Made by a program: the position numbers and the translations under genes. From the NCBI GenBank assembly GCA_002726925.1, contig PBTJ01000126.1, positions 1 through 7,251 of the forward strand: a stretch of 7,251 nt of DNA. Direction: 5' to 3'. The DNA comes from Gammaproteobacteria bacterium. GTDB taxonomy: Bacteria > Pseudomonadota > Gammaproteobacteria > Pseudomonadales > Azotimanducaceae. A model generated the notes under the pieces. It was not told where the DNA came from, searched no databases, and worked only from the letters and a program-made list of their open reading frames with translations. Positions 1 through 5,689 of this stretch are shown piece by piece (within the stretch, counting starts at the first letter, position 1; each line of letters opens with the position of its first letter).

Positions 1-768
1 GCGCACAAGGGTGTTGAGACGTTTTTCACCCAGGTCTTTGACGACAATTTTTTTCACGCTGACATGCATCCGGGCAACGTCTTTGTGGACATTAGCAATC
101 CAAGTGACCCCAAATGGATTGCGCTGGACTGCGCAATCGTTGGCAGCCTCAGCGCATCTGACCAGTCTTATCTCGCGCAAAATCTCATCGCCTTTTTCGC
201 CCGAGATTATCGCCAGATCGTTACCCTGCATCTGCGCTCTGGCTGGGTGCCCGCGACCACCGATGCTGATGCCCTCGAGGACGTCATTCGCAATGTTTGC
301 GAACCTATCTTCGCCAAACCGCTGGGCGAAATCTTTTTTGCCGGCTTCATGGCAGAACTGCTAGAAACCGCACGAGAATTTGGCATGCAGGTTCAGCCGC
401 AGCTGGTTTTACTGCAAAAAACCCTGCTTTATGTAGAGGGTTTAGGGCGGCAACTCTATCCGCAGCTTGATCTGTGGGAGACCGCAGAACCCTTTATGCG
501 GCGCTGGGCAGTCAAGCAACTTGGTCCAGTAGCAGTCATCGGCAAGTTATTAGACAACGGCCCCAAGCTACTCGCCGAACTGCACCGACTACCGGAACTG
601 CTTGATGACAAACAAACCATCGAACTGCGCAAGCAGTTGGCCATTCAGCAAAATAGTATTGAGCGGCTGCATGACCAAGTGCAGGATCAACATCGCCAAT
701 CTAAACGACTTGGATGGTTTGCGGGATTTCTGCTTAGCGCTCTGGCAATCGCGTGGTGGTTGGGTTAG
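1..768 (+). CDS. ubiB: Ubiquinone biosynthesis protein UbiB, 3' part (C-terminal 255 residues)
   Basis: Atypical protein-kinase-like ATPase (UbiB/ABC1/ADCK family) that supports ubiquinone biosynthesis at the inner membrane. The 5' half lies outside the window; the frame is open from base 1 to the TAG at 766-768. Visible residues 17-26 read [10 protein letters not shown], the family's catalytic-loop signature, and are followed by DCAIVGSL at 43-50, the DFG-equivalent metal-binding motif. The stretches [30 protein letters not shown] and [11 protein letters not shown] closely follow gammaproteobacterial UbiB as I know it. A single hydrophobic segment ([19 protein letters not shown]) closes the protein. 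E. coli UbiB continues with a second membrane segment, so the C-terminus here is shorter. The family usually has Gly as the third residue of DxG; Ala is seen here. hisE follows 61 bases downstream on the same strand. Identification is confident; the effect of the Ala is unknown. Confidence 0.95.
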   Translation, partial: AHKGVETFFTQVFDDNFFHADMHPGNVFVDISNPSDPKWIALDCAIVGSLSASDQSYLAQNLIAFFARDYRQIVTLHLRSGWVPATTDADALEDVIRNVCEPIFAKPLGEIFFAGFMAELLETAREFGMQVQPQLVLLQKTLLYVEGLGRQLYPQLDLWETAEPFMRRWAVKQLGPVAVIGKLLDNGPKLLAELHRLPELLDDKQTIELRKQLAIQQNSIERLHDQVQDQHRQSKRLGWFAGFLLSALAIAWWLG

Positions 769-787
769 TGGTCGTGGAAGGTGCTAG

Positions 788-801
788 GATGCGAATGCAT
801 C
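788..801 (+). repeat. Small hairpin between ubiB and hisE
   Basis: The sequence GATGC-GAAT-GCATC forms a perfect 5-bp stem with a 4-base loop in the 61-base ubiB-hisE gap. There is no T-tract after it, so it is not an intrinsic terminator. It may only shape the intercistronic RNA, or may be chance. Confidence 0.3.
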
Positions 802-829
802 AATACTGGCGCTAAGTGGAGTCTTAGAC

Positions 830-1159
830 ATGAGCGTACTCGACGAACTCACGCAAGTGCTTACCCAGCGAAAATCAGAAGATCCAGAAACCTCCTATGT
901 CGCCTCACTGCACGCCAAAGGGTTGAACAAGATTCTGGAAAAGGTCGGCGAAGAATCTACTGAGGTCATTTTGGCAGCAAAAGACGCTGACCGCAGTGCC
1001 GGCACGAAAGCAGAGGTTGTTAAGGAAACCGCTGACCTATGGTTTCACACCATGGTGATGCTCAGTGCACTAGATCTGTCTGCTCAGGATGTGCTGGATG
1101 AGTTGGCCACTCGCCTCGGCGTTAGCGGGCACGACGAGAAGGCTGCGCGCGAAAATTAG
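830..1159 (+). CDS. hisE: Phosphoribosyl-ATP pyrophosphatase HisE
   Basis: Hydrolyses phosphoribosyl-ATP to phosphoribosyl-AMP plus pyrophosphate, the second step of histidine biosynthesis, in the cytoplasm. At 109 residues it is a stand-alone HisE and not the fused HisIE of enterics. It has the all-alpha MazG-like fold with the expected acidic metal-binding residues: GEESTE at 40-45 (E41, E42, E45) and KETADLWFH at 65-73 (E66, D69). The N-terminal part [18 protein letters not shown] (14-31) is the substrate-loop region typical of the family. The ATG is preceded by GGAG at 818-821 with 8 bases of spacing. The SD sits in the loop of a 5-bp inverted repeat, CTAAG (812-816)/CTTAG (823-827). In Pseudomonas the order is ubiB-hisI-hisE-tatABC. 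Here no hisI lies between ubiB and hisE, so the next enzyme, HisI, must be encoded elsewhere. Confidence 0.95.
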   Translation: MSVLDELTQVLTQRKSEDPETSYVASLHAKGLNKILEKVGEESTEVILAAKDADRSAGTKAEVVKETADLWFHTMVMLSALDLSAQDVLDELATRLGVSGHDEKAAREN

Positions 1160-1201
1160 CGCGCTAGCCGGTGCCGCTGTCAACCATGAGAAAAAGCGTC
1201 C

Positions 1202-1207
1202 TATAAT
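1202..1207 (+). promoter_or_regulatory. Candidate sigma-70 -10 box for tatABC
   Basis: A perfect TATAAT lies in the 74-base hisE-tatA gap, 27 bases before the tatA ATG. The best -35 match is CTGTCA at 1177-1182 (4 of 6), but its 19-base spacing is longer than ideal. The expected start near 1214 leaves a short leader containing the tatA ribosome binding site GGAG (1223-1226). This suggests that tat can be transcribed independently of ubiB-hisE. Confidence 0.5.
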
Positions 1208-1233
1208 CGAACCCTATTCATCGGAGATACCCA

Positions 1234-1482
1234 ATGTTTGGATTTGGTATGCAAGAACTGCTGGTTATATTGGCCATTGTGCTGTTGATCTTCGGTCCAA
1301 AACGGCTGAAAAACATCGGCGCCGACCTGGGCAATGCCATTAAGGGATTCCGCACCGCGGTATCGGACGAAGATAAAACCCCAGCGGCCAACGACGCCGC
1401 AGCGAAGGTCATCGACGCCGATGACGCTGATGCCGAAACAGCAACTCAGTCTTCCACGACAGCCAACCAAGAAACAAAGTAA
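1234..1482 (+). CDS. tatA: Sec-independent protein translocase subunit TatA
   Basis: TatA polymerises at TatBC-substrate complexes in the inner membrane and lets folded twin-arginine proteins cross. The 82-residue protein has the standard plan: a short periplasmic N-terminus, one membrane helix at about residues 6-20 ([15 protein letters not shown]), the hinge FGPKRL (20-25), an amphipathic helix (about 24-41, [14 protein letters not shown]), and an acidic, Ala/Asp/Thr-rich, probably disordered tail. GGAG lies 7 bases before the ATG. Position 8 is Glu, where E. coli TatA has Gln; the FGPKRL hinge is the generic bacterial form, unlike the FGTKKL of E. coli and Pseudomonas TatA. First gene of tatABC. 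A TatE-type paralogue is excluded by its position directly before tatB and tatC. Confidence 0.95.
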   Translation: MFGFGMQELLVILAIVLLIFGPKRLKNIGADLGNAIKGFRTAVSDEDKTPAANDAAAKVIDADDADAETATQSSTTANQETK

Positions 1483-1546
1483 CAGGGCAACCTTACCGAG
1501 AGTGAGGTTTCAAATATTCCCGCACACTTGGAGCGCGTAACGCCAC

Positions 1547-1960
1547 ATGTTCAGCAGTATGGAGTTAATGCTTATCGTCCTCGTGACGCTGCTGGTGATT
1601 GGCCCTGAACGCCTGCCCGAAACATTGCGCACGCTAGGCTTATGGGTAGGCCGGTTGTCGCGATCATTTACCGCCACGAAAGTTGAAATCGAGAAAGAAA
1701 TTGGCATGGACGATGTGCGGCGACAGCTGCACAACGAATCGGTTATGGCGCAAATGAAGCACATCGAAGACGAGGTCAAAAACGCCATCGAGCCACCAGT
1801 CATGCAGGAGCCACCGATCACACCGGCGACGGCTGAAGTATCGGGAAAGGAAGCGAAAGAAGTAGCAAAAAAACCTGTCTCACCAACCCAGACCGACTCG
1901 CCTGAGACCGCCATCACAGATGGCGAAGCCGAACATCACTCACCTAAAACATCCTCGTAA
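1547..1960 (+). CDS. tatB: Sec-independent protein translocase subunit TatB
   Basis: TatB forms the substrate receptor complex with TatC at the inner membrane. The 137-residue protein has an N-terminal membrane helix (about 5-18), the TatB-type hinge GPERLP (19-24), and a longer charged amphipathic and helical region than TatA (25-80, including ATKVEIEKEIGMDDVRRQL). A Pro/Glu/Thr-rich tail of about 55 residues follows. The conserved membrane-proximal Glu appears as E6, because the N-terminus is two residues shorter than the usual MFDIGFSEL form. An in-frame TAA at 1538-1540 rules out an upstream start. The ribosome binding site is weak (a GGAG about 12 bases upstream). The 64-base gap after tatA holds no other gene. 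Its TAA abuts the tatC ATG directly, so tatC is likely translationally coupled. Confidence 0.93.
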   Translation: MFSSMELMLIVLVTLLVIGPERLPETLRTLGLWVGRLSRSFTATKVEIEKEIGMDDVRRQLHNESVMAQMKHIEDEVKNAIEPPVMQEPPITPATAEVSGKEAKEVAKKPVSPTQTDSPETAITDGEAEHHSPKTSS

Positions 1961-2743
1961 ATGCACGCCGAGCCCGACAACGCGCAAACAGATGACGACA
2001 AGGAAATGTCCTTTCTTGAGCATCTCATTGAACTGCGCAGTCGTATTCTGCGCAGCATGATCTTGGTCGGTGTGTTGTTCGTACCGATCTACTACTTTGC
2101 GGGGCCGTTGTTTAGCTTCGTGTCCGCACCCTTGGTGCAGGCGTTGCCCGATGGCTCTTCGATGATCGCAACAGCGGTAACCTCTCCGTTTCTAACGCCG
2201 TTTAAACTCGCTATTTACACTGCGATTTTTATCGGCATCCCGTTTTTGCTGCATCAATTGTGGGGGTTTGTTGCGCCAGGTCTGTATCGCAGCGAGAAAC
2301 GTTTTGCTTTCCCGTTGCTGTTCTCCAGCGTAGTGCTCTTCTATGCGGGCATGGCGTTTAGCTACTTTTTGGTATTCCCGCTGGTGTTCGCGTTCTTGGT
2401 GGCTGTGAGTCCTGAGGGAGTGCCGATGATGACGGACATCAATCAGTACCTTGATTTTGTGCTGAAGATGTTCCTCGCCTTTGGCATCGCCTTCGAGATA
2501 CCCGTTGCTACGTTTTTGCTGGCATGGTCCGGGCTGTCCAGCGCACATAACATGGCGAAGAAACGGCCTTACGTCATTATCGGCTGTTTTGTGGCGGGCA
2601 TGCTGCTGACGCCACCTGACGTGATTTCGCAGCTGCTGCTGGCCTTACCCACGTGGCTACTGTTCGAGTTCGGCGTCGTGATGGCGCGGCTGGTGGAAAA
2701 GAAAAGCGCCCGTCACGAGGCCGAGGAAACCAGAGAGCTCTGA
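1961..2743 (+). CDS. tatC: Sec-independent protein translocase subunit TatC
   Basis: Polytopic core of the Tat translocase that recognises the twin-arginine motif of signal peptides. The 260 residues show six hydrophobic segments, roughly 30-49, 83-104, 115-146, 165-188, 203-216 and 222-242. The residues known to matter in E. coli are all present, shifted by nine: E24 in HLIELRSR (E15), E112 in LYRSEKRF (E103), E179 in FGIAFEIPVAT (E170) and D220 in LLTPPD (D211). The ATG follows the tatB stop with no gap and no clear Shine-Dalgarno. A second in-frame ATG (residue 16, at 2006) would give MSFLEHLIELR, closer to the usual N-terminal length, but the AAGGA before it is only 1-2 bases away. I therefore keep 1961 with some doubt. 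The gene converges on dtd with 29 bases between stop codons. Confidence 0.96.
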   Translation: MHAEPDNAQTDDDKEMSFLEHLIELRSRILRSMILVGVLFVPIYYFAGPLFSFVSAPLVQALPDGSSMIATAVTSPFLTPFKLAIYTAIFIGIPFLLHQLWGFVAPGLYRSEKRFAFPLLFSSVVLFYAGMAFSYFLVFPLVFAFLVAVSPEGVPMMTDINQYLDFVLKMFLAFGIAFEIPVATFLLAWSGLSSAHNMAKKRPYVIIGCFVAGMLLTPPDVISQLLLALPTWLLFEFGVVMARLVEKKSARHEAEETREL

Positions 2744-2777
2744 TGAGCGCTGCTTTCAGTCTGCCGCGCTGATCATC
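2742..2777. terminator. Weak hairpin between convergent tatC and dtd
   Basis: GATGA (2742-2746) and GCGC (2747-2750) can pair with GCGC (2766-2769) and TCATC (2773-2777). The loop is 15 bases and there is a 3-base bulge. It spans the whole 29-base gap between the two convergent genes and so could act on both strands. No T-tract follows on either side, so efficient intrinsic termination is doubtful. Confidence 0.25.
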
Positions 2778-3279
2778 TGACGCGACTAGGGCTAAAGGGG
2801 TGCTCTAGAACCAAAGTAAATGGCCCATCATTTTCGCTGGCGACCTGCATGTCTGCACCAAACTCGCCGCTCTGCACTGGCACGTAGGCGCCTAAGGCTT
2901 CGACAAAGGCAAGATATAGCGCATCCGCTATTACTGGCTCTGCAGCCTGTGAAAAGGATGGGCGTCGGCCTTTGCGGGTATCCGCCAACAGGGTGAACTG
3001 GGAGATCACCAAGGCTTTCCCGGCAATATCCAGAAGGCTCAGTGTCGTCTTTGCATTGGCTGCCGTCTCTGCATCAGGCTGTGGGTCATTGGGCTGCAGC
3101 TTACCGATGTGATCGAAAATCCGCAGATTGACGATTTTGTCTGCCAGCCAAGCCACCTGCTCAGACCCGTCGTCCTTGGCGATGCCAAGATAGACGAGCA
3201 ATCCGCGATCTATCTCCCCAACCGTTTTGTCGCCAACTCGTACGCTCGCCGAGTTTACCCTTTGCACCACGGCTCTCAT
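2773..3279 (-). CDS. dtd: D-aminoacyl-tRNA deacylase Dtd
   Basis: Homodimeric proofreading enzyme that removes D-amino acids (and glycine from mischarged tRNA-Ala) from tRNA in the cytoplasm. The N-terminus [15 protein letters not shown] fits the family start exactly. SQFTLLAD (93-100) and the cross-subunit Gly-cisPro motif NDGPFT (150-155; G152-P153) form the active site. The protein has 168 residues against about 145 in E. coli. The difference is an in-frame Asn/Pro/Asp/Ala-rich insert at about 61-76, before [15 protein letters not shown], plus a C-terminal extension of about eight residues (HPFSPSRVR). The start lies 42 bases after the typA stop and lacks a clear Shine-Dalgarno sequence. 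Co-transcription with typA is therefore likely, and translation may depend on it. Both genes serve translation quality. Confidence 0.95.
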   Translation of the reverse strand: MRAVVQRVNSASVRVGDKTVGEIDRGLLVYLGIAKDDGSEQVAWLADKIVNLRIFDHIGKLQPNDPQPDAETAANAKTTLSLLDIAGKALVISQFTLLADTRKGRRPSFSQAAEPVIADALYLAFVEALGAYVPVQSGEFGADMQVASENDGPFTLVLEHPFSPSRVR

Positions 3280-3321
3280 CGATCTGATCGCAGGAAGATG
3301 CGGGGAATATTCACAAGTGCC

Positions 3322-5121
3322 CTAGGCGCGTTTGCGCTCGCTCTCTTTCAGCAGCAGCTTTCGCACGCGAATGTTTTCCGGCGTTATTTCAACCAGCTCA
3401 TCATCGTCGATAAATTCAAGCGCCTGTTCTAGCGTAAGGTTAACTGCGCCGCTTAACTGAATATTTTCATCTGTGCCCGCTGCTCTGACGTTGGTGAGCT
3501 TCTTCTCCTTCAGCGGGTTTACTGTCAGGTCGTTGCCGCGGGCATGTATGCCGACCACCATGCCCTCATAAATAAGATCATTGGGCTTAACCATCATGCG
3601 GCCGCGTGCCTGCAAGTTCCAAAGCGCAAAACCTACCGCCTTACCTTGGGCGTTAGAGATCAGCACGCCATTCTTGCGCGAGCCTACATCCTCAGAAATT
3701 CGCGGCCCAAAGCCATCCGAGGCAAAAGACATGATGCCGGTACCAGAAGTTTGCGAAAGGAAGATCGGTCGGTAGCCCATGAGTCCGCGACTGGGTATAC
3801 GAAACTGCAGCCGCACCCGACCCTTTCCGTCTGGCTGCATTTCCTGCAGCTCACCGCGGCGATCTCCCAGTGCTTCCATGACTTTGCCTTGGTGCTGGTC
3901 TTCGACATCGAGGGTGAGCGTTTCAAAGGGCTCGTGTACCGCTCCGTCTATTTCGCGGTAAATCACTTGGGGACGGGATACCGCTAACTCGTATCCCTCC
4001 CGGCGCATAGTTTCAATGAGCACCGACAAGTGTAATTCACCTCGACCACTCACCTTAAAACGGTCCGGGTCATCAGAATCTTCGACCATCAGGGCGACAT
4101 TGTGCAGGGCTTCGGTCTGCAGGCGCTCGCGAATCTGGCGGCTGGTAACGTATTTGCCCTCACGGCCAGAAAGCGGCGAGTTATTGACGCAGAACATCAT
4201 CGTTAGTGTTGGCTCATCAACCGTCAATGGCGGCAGAGCCTCCACCATATCCGGTGCGCACAGGGTGTCCGATATGTTGATCTTATCGATACCGGTCAAA
4301 CAGATAATGTCTCCAGCTAATGCTTCAGAAGCTTCCAAGCGCTCCAGCCCGCTGTGACGATAGATATTCATCACTTTACCCTTGCGTTCAAGGCCTTCGC
4401 GGTCGACCACCATCACTTGTTGGTTACGCTCAACCCGACCACGAGTAATACGCCCAATGCCTATTACCCCTTCATAGGTTGAATAGTCCAAGGAGCTGAT
4501 TTGCATTTGAAACGGCCCACTCTCATCAACAGCGGGTGGCGGCACTTGCTCGACGATCATGTCTAGCAGCGGACTCATATCGTCCGCAATGGCGTCCAGT
4601 TCCAAACCGGCGACACCGTTGATGGCGCTGGCATAGATCGATGCGAAATCTAATTGCTCATCACTTCCACCTAGGTTGTCAAATAGCTCGAACACCTGAT
4701 CGATGGCGCGGTCAGGGTCGCTGCCGGGGCGATCAATTTTGTTCACCACGACAATCGGCTGCAGGCCATAGGCAAAGGCTTTTTGAGTGACGAAGCGAGT
4801 CTGCGGCATGGGCCCGTCGACCGCGTCCACCAGCAACAGGACTGCGTCAACCATGGACAAGATACGCTCGACTTCGCCGCCAAAATCCGCGTGCCCGGGT
4901 GTGTCGACAATGTTGATTTGCACGTCGCGATAGTTGATGGCGGTATTTTTCGCCAAAATCGTAATGCCCCGTTCTTTCTCCAAATCGTTACTGTCCATTG
5001 CGCGCTCTGCAGCGCTGGAGTCAAGCAAGCCCGTTTGCTGTAACAAGCAGTCCACCAGGGTGGTTTTGCCATGATCGACGTGAGCGATGATCGCTATGTT
5101 GCGTACATTCAAATTCGACAC
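3322..5121 (-). CDS. typA: Ribosome-associated translational GTPase TypA/BipA
   Basis: EF-G/LepA-like GTPase that binds the ribosome and is needed for ribosome assembly and growth under cold and other stress. The 599 residues match the usual length of about 600-607. G motifs: G1 AHVDHGKTT (13-21), G2 ERGITI (50-55), G3 DTPGH (73-77), G4 NKID (127-130), G5 YASAING (163-169). A beta-barrel domain II (about 205-290), EF-G III/V-like domains and the BipA-specific C-terminal domain follow, ending [21 protein letters not shown] and the basic tail ESERKRA. The start codon is GTG (5119-5121 on the complement). It is supported by AAGGA at 5133-5137, 11 bases upstream, and by the agreement of [20 protein letters not shown] with family N-termini; no in-frame ATG is available. 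It lies divergent from the glutamine synthetase gene, as in E. coli, and dtd follows downstream. Confidence 0.97.
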   Translation of the reverse strand: MSNLNVRNIAIIAHVDHGKTTLVDCLLQQTGLLDSSAAERAMDSNDLEKERGITILAKNTAINYRDVQINIVDTPGHADFGGEVERILSMVDAVLLLVDAVDGPMPQTRFVTQKAFAYGLQPIVVVNKIDRPGSDPDRAIDQVFELFDNLGGSDEQLDFASIYASAINGVAGLELDAIADDMSPLLDMIVEQVPPPAVDESGPFQMQISSLDYSTYEGVIGIGRITRGRVERNQQVMVVDREGLERKGKVMNIYRHSGLERLEASEALAGDIICLTGIDKINISDTLCAPDMVEALPPLTVDEPTLTMMFCVNNSPLSGREGKYVTSRQIRERLQTEALHNVALMVEDSDDPDRFKVSGRGELHLSVLIETMRREGYELAVSRPQVIYREIDGAVHEPFETLTLDVEDQHQGKVMEALGDRRGELQEMQPDGKGRVRLQFRIPSRGLMGYRPIFLSQTSGTGIMSFASDGFGPRISEDVGSRKNGVLISNAQGKAVGFALWNLQARGRMMVKPNDLIYEGMVVGIHARGNDLTVNPLKEKKLTNVRAAGTDENIQLSGAVNLTLEQALEFIDDDELVEITPENIRVRKLLLKESERKRA

Positions 5122-5154
5122 GACAGCGTTTTTCCTTTTCTTAAAGTCATAAAA

Positions 5155-5177
5155 GCCACAGCACGAAGAGCTGTGGC
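5155..5177 (-). terminator. Terminator-like hairpin in the typA leader
   Basis: GCCACAGC (5155-5162) and GCTGTGGC (5170-5177) make a perfect 8-bp stem with a 7-base loop. Read on the minus strand it is followed at once by TTTT and then ATGACTTT, 33 bases before the typA start codon. The short U-run is weak for a terminator. It could be an attenuator, a leftover terminator, or an RNA stability element in the typA 5' UTR. The stem itself is clear; the function is inferred. Confidence 0.5.
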
Positions 5178-5213
5178 GGAACCCAGCGTTGTGGGTACAT
5201 CGGCAAGCGCGCG

Positions 5214-5242
5214 ATTATGGCCGAAGGCTCCGCTACTGTCGC
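5214..5242 (-). promoter_or_regulatory. Candidate sigma-70 promoter for typA-dtd
   Basis: On the minus strand, GCGACA (4 of 6 to TTGACA, at 5237-5242) and CATAAT (5 of 6 to TATAAT, at 5214-5219) are separated by exactly 17 bases. A start near 5207 would give a leader of about 85 bases that includes the 5155-5177 hairpin. This is based on matching alone, so other promoters further upstream are possible. Confidence 0.35.
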
Positions 5243-5376
5243 CTAAAACAACCGCTCGATGGGCTCTAAACAGCGGCGAACCAGGCCGCACAAAAAAAAC
5301 GCTGTTGCCCCAGCAATGGCACGAACAATAAGGCAAAACAACCAATGGCCCCGCGACGCACCGAAAAAACACAGTC
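5243..5376. other. Intergenic stretch with no supported element
   Basis: Between the candidate typA promoter and the NtrC sites I see no convincing gene or RNA. Visible but unassigned are an A8 run at 5291-5298 (a T8 run toward typA, preceded only by a weak GCTG/CAGC pairing) and two copies of CAATGGC. Reading frames crossing it are not protein-like. Confidence 0.4.
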
Positions 5377-5386
5377 ACAACGTTGT
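5377..5386. repeat. 10-bp palindrome ACAACGTTGT
   Basis: Perfect 10-bp palindrome with no spacer, 14 bases upstream of the distal NtrC site. It could be an operator half-turn site, but I cannot link it to a known regulator. Confidence 0.3.
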
Positions 5387-5400
5387 ACATGGGGTAAAAA

Positions 5401-5417
5401 TGCACCAGAATGGCGCG
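5401..5417 (+). promoter_or_regulatory. Distal NtrC enhancer site
   Basis: TGCACCAGAATGGCGCG matches the NtrC (GlnG) consensus TGCACC-N4-TGGTGCA at 11 of 13 defined positions: a perfect left half and a degenerate right half. Its centre lies 41 bases (about four helical turns) upstream of the proximal site, on the same DNA face, and about 135 bases before the predicted sigma-54 start. The E. coli glnA enhancer sites are centred near -140 and -108. Confidence 0.7.
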
Positions 5418-5438
5418 CAGGTCGTAATGCGCCAAGCG

Positions 5439-5461
5439 TATTGCACTATTTTGGTGCAATA
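5439..5461 (+). promoter_or_regulatory. Proximal NtrC enhancer site
   Basis: The core TGCACTATTTTGGTGCA (5442-5458) matches the NtrC consensus at 12 of 13 defined positions and lies within an 8-bp inverted repeat, TATTGCAC/GTGCAATA. It is nearly identical to the second glnA enhancer site of E. coli (AGCACTATATTGGTGCA). The centre is about 94 bases upstream of the predicted sigma-54 start. Phosphorylated NtrC bound here and at 5401-5417 should activate the glutamine synthetase promoter when nitrogen is short. Confidence 0.88.
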
Positions 5462-5464
5462 TAT

Positions 5465-5492
5465 TTGATGCGGTTGAAAAAGCTATTTTAAT
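5465..5492 (+). promoter_or_regulatory. Possible sigma-70 promoter for glutamine synthetase
   Basis: TTGATG (5465-5470) and TTTAAT (5487-5492) are spaced 16 bases apart, with 4 of 6 and 5 of 6 matches to consensus. By analogy with the glnAp1 promoter of E. coli it could give basal expression under nitrogen excess. It overlaps the 5470-5500 inverted repeat. The region is AT-rich, so chance matches are easy. Confidence 0.3.
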
Positions 5493-5500
5493 TCAATCGC
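5470..5500. repeat. Inverted repeat between the NtrC sites and the sigma-54 promoter
   Basis: GCGGTTGAA (5470-5478) and TTCAATCGC (5492-5500) are complementary at 8 of 9 positions, with a G-T pair at the ninth, around a 13-base AT-rich centre. The arms do not resemble NtrC half-sites. It overlaps the putative sigma-70 promoter, so it could be an operator for a second regulator, or simply part of the DNA-bending region. Confidence 0.4.
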
Positions 5501-5503
5501 TTA
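5491..5503 (+). promoter_or_regulatory. IHF-like site
   Basis: ATTCAA-TCGC-TTA matches the IHF consensus WATCAA-N4-TTR at 8 of 9 defined positions and has an AT-rich tract just upstream. It lies between the NtrC enhancers and the sigma-54 promoter, where a DNA bend helps looping. The E. coli glnA promoter does not need IHF, but many other sigma-54 promoters do. Confidence 0.35.
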
Positions 5504-5517
5504 CGTGTGAATGTGAA

Positions 5518-5533
5518 TGGCATGCATTTTGCT
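5518..5533 (+). promoter_or_regulatory. Sigma-54 (RpoN) promoter of the glutamine synthetase gene
   Basis: TGGCATGCATTTTGCT matches the -24/-12 consensus TGGCACG-N4-TTGCT with one mismatch (C to T). The invariant GG (5519-5520) and GC (5531-5532) are exactly 10 bases apart. The start of transcription is expected near 5544, giving a leader of about 146 bases. Two NtrC sites upstream at standard distances make this a confident NtrC-dependent promoter. Confidence 0.88.
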
Positions 5534-5580
5534 GCCGTTGGGTTCGGGGCGTGGTCTTACGCAGCGCTTACACAGAAGCT

Positions 5581-5634
5581 TGCTACCAGATCTTAGCGAT
5601 TACGCACTGAACTTGACGTTGCTTCGGTAGCAGC
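5581..5634 (+). other. Alternative RNA hairpins in the glutamine synthetase leader
   Basis: TGCTACC (5581-5587) can pair with GGTAGCA (5626-5632) over a 38-base loop. The same 3' segment can instead fold locally as GTTGCT (5618-5623)/AGCAGC (5629-5634) around a 5-base TCGGT loop. The two folds are mutually exclusive. I do not see the conserved core of the cyanobacterial glnA glutamine riboswitch, so a switch function is speculative. Confidence 0.3.
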
Positions 5635-5689
5635 ACGGACAAACCTGCGATGACACACGGGTACTTATACTTAAGGAGATAAACCAAGC

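Noticed and set aside
1510..1917. 135-codon minus-strand frame opposite tatB
   Set aside because: Ser/Thr/Met-rich antisense of tatB with no recognisable motif.
2192..2548. 118-codon minus-strand frame within tatC
   Set aside because: It lies entirely within tatC, which is unambiguous; the His/Glu/Arg-rich translation is the expected antisense of a hydrophobic gene.
3544..3987. 147-codon plus-strand frame within typA
   Set aside because: It is antisense to the well-conserved typA coding sequence and resembles no family.
5288..5312. Intrinsic terminator reading toward typA at the A8 run
   Set aside because: Only a 4-bp GCTG/CAGC pairing precedes the T8 run on the minus strand. This is too weak, and no gene upstream would need it.
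5317..5332. TGGCACGAACAATAAG as a second sigma-54 promoter
   Set aside because: The -24 half is perfect, but the -12 half lacks the essential GC at the right distance.
5109..5459. 116-codon open frame on the minus strand upstream of typA
   Set aside because: It covers the typA leader, the candidate promoter and both NtrC sites. Its composition (Cys, Arg, Val-rich, no recognisable domain) is not protein-like, and the regulatory elements explain the region better.
5071..5468. Two short plus-strand open frames (86 and 69 codons) between typA and glnII
   Set aside because: They overlap the typA 5' end and the NtrC sites, have no good ribosome binding site, and show no recognisable protein sequence.
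5544..5689. glnA-type glutamine riboswitch in the glnII leader
   Set aside because: I do not see the conserved core bases of that motif; only generic hairpins are present.
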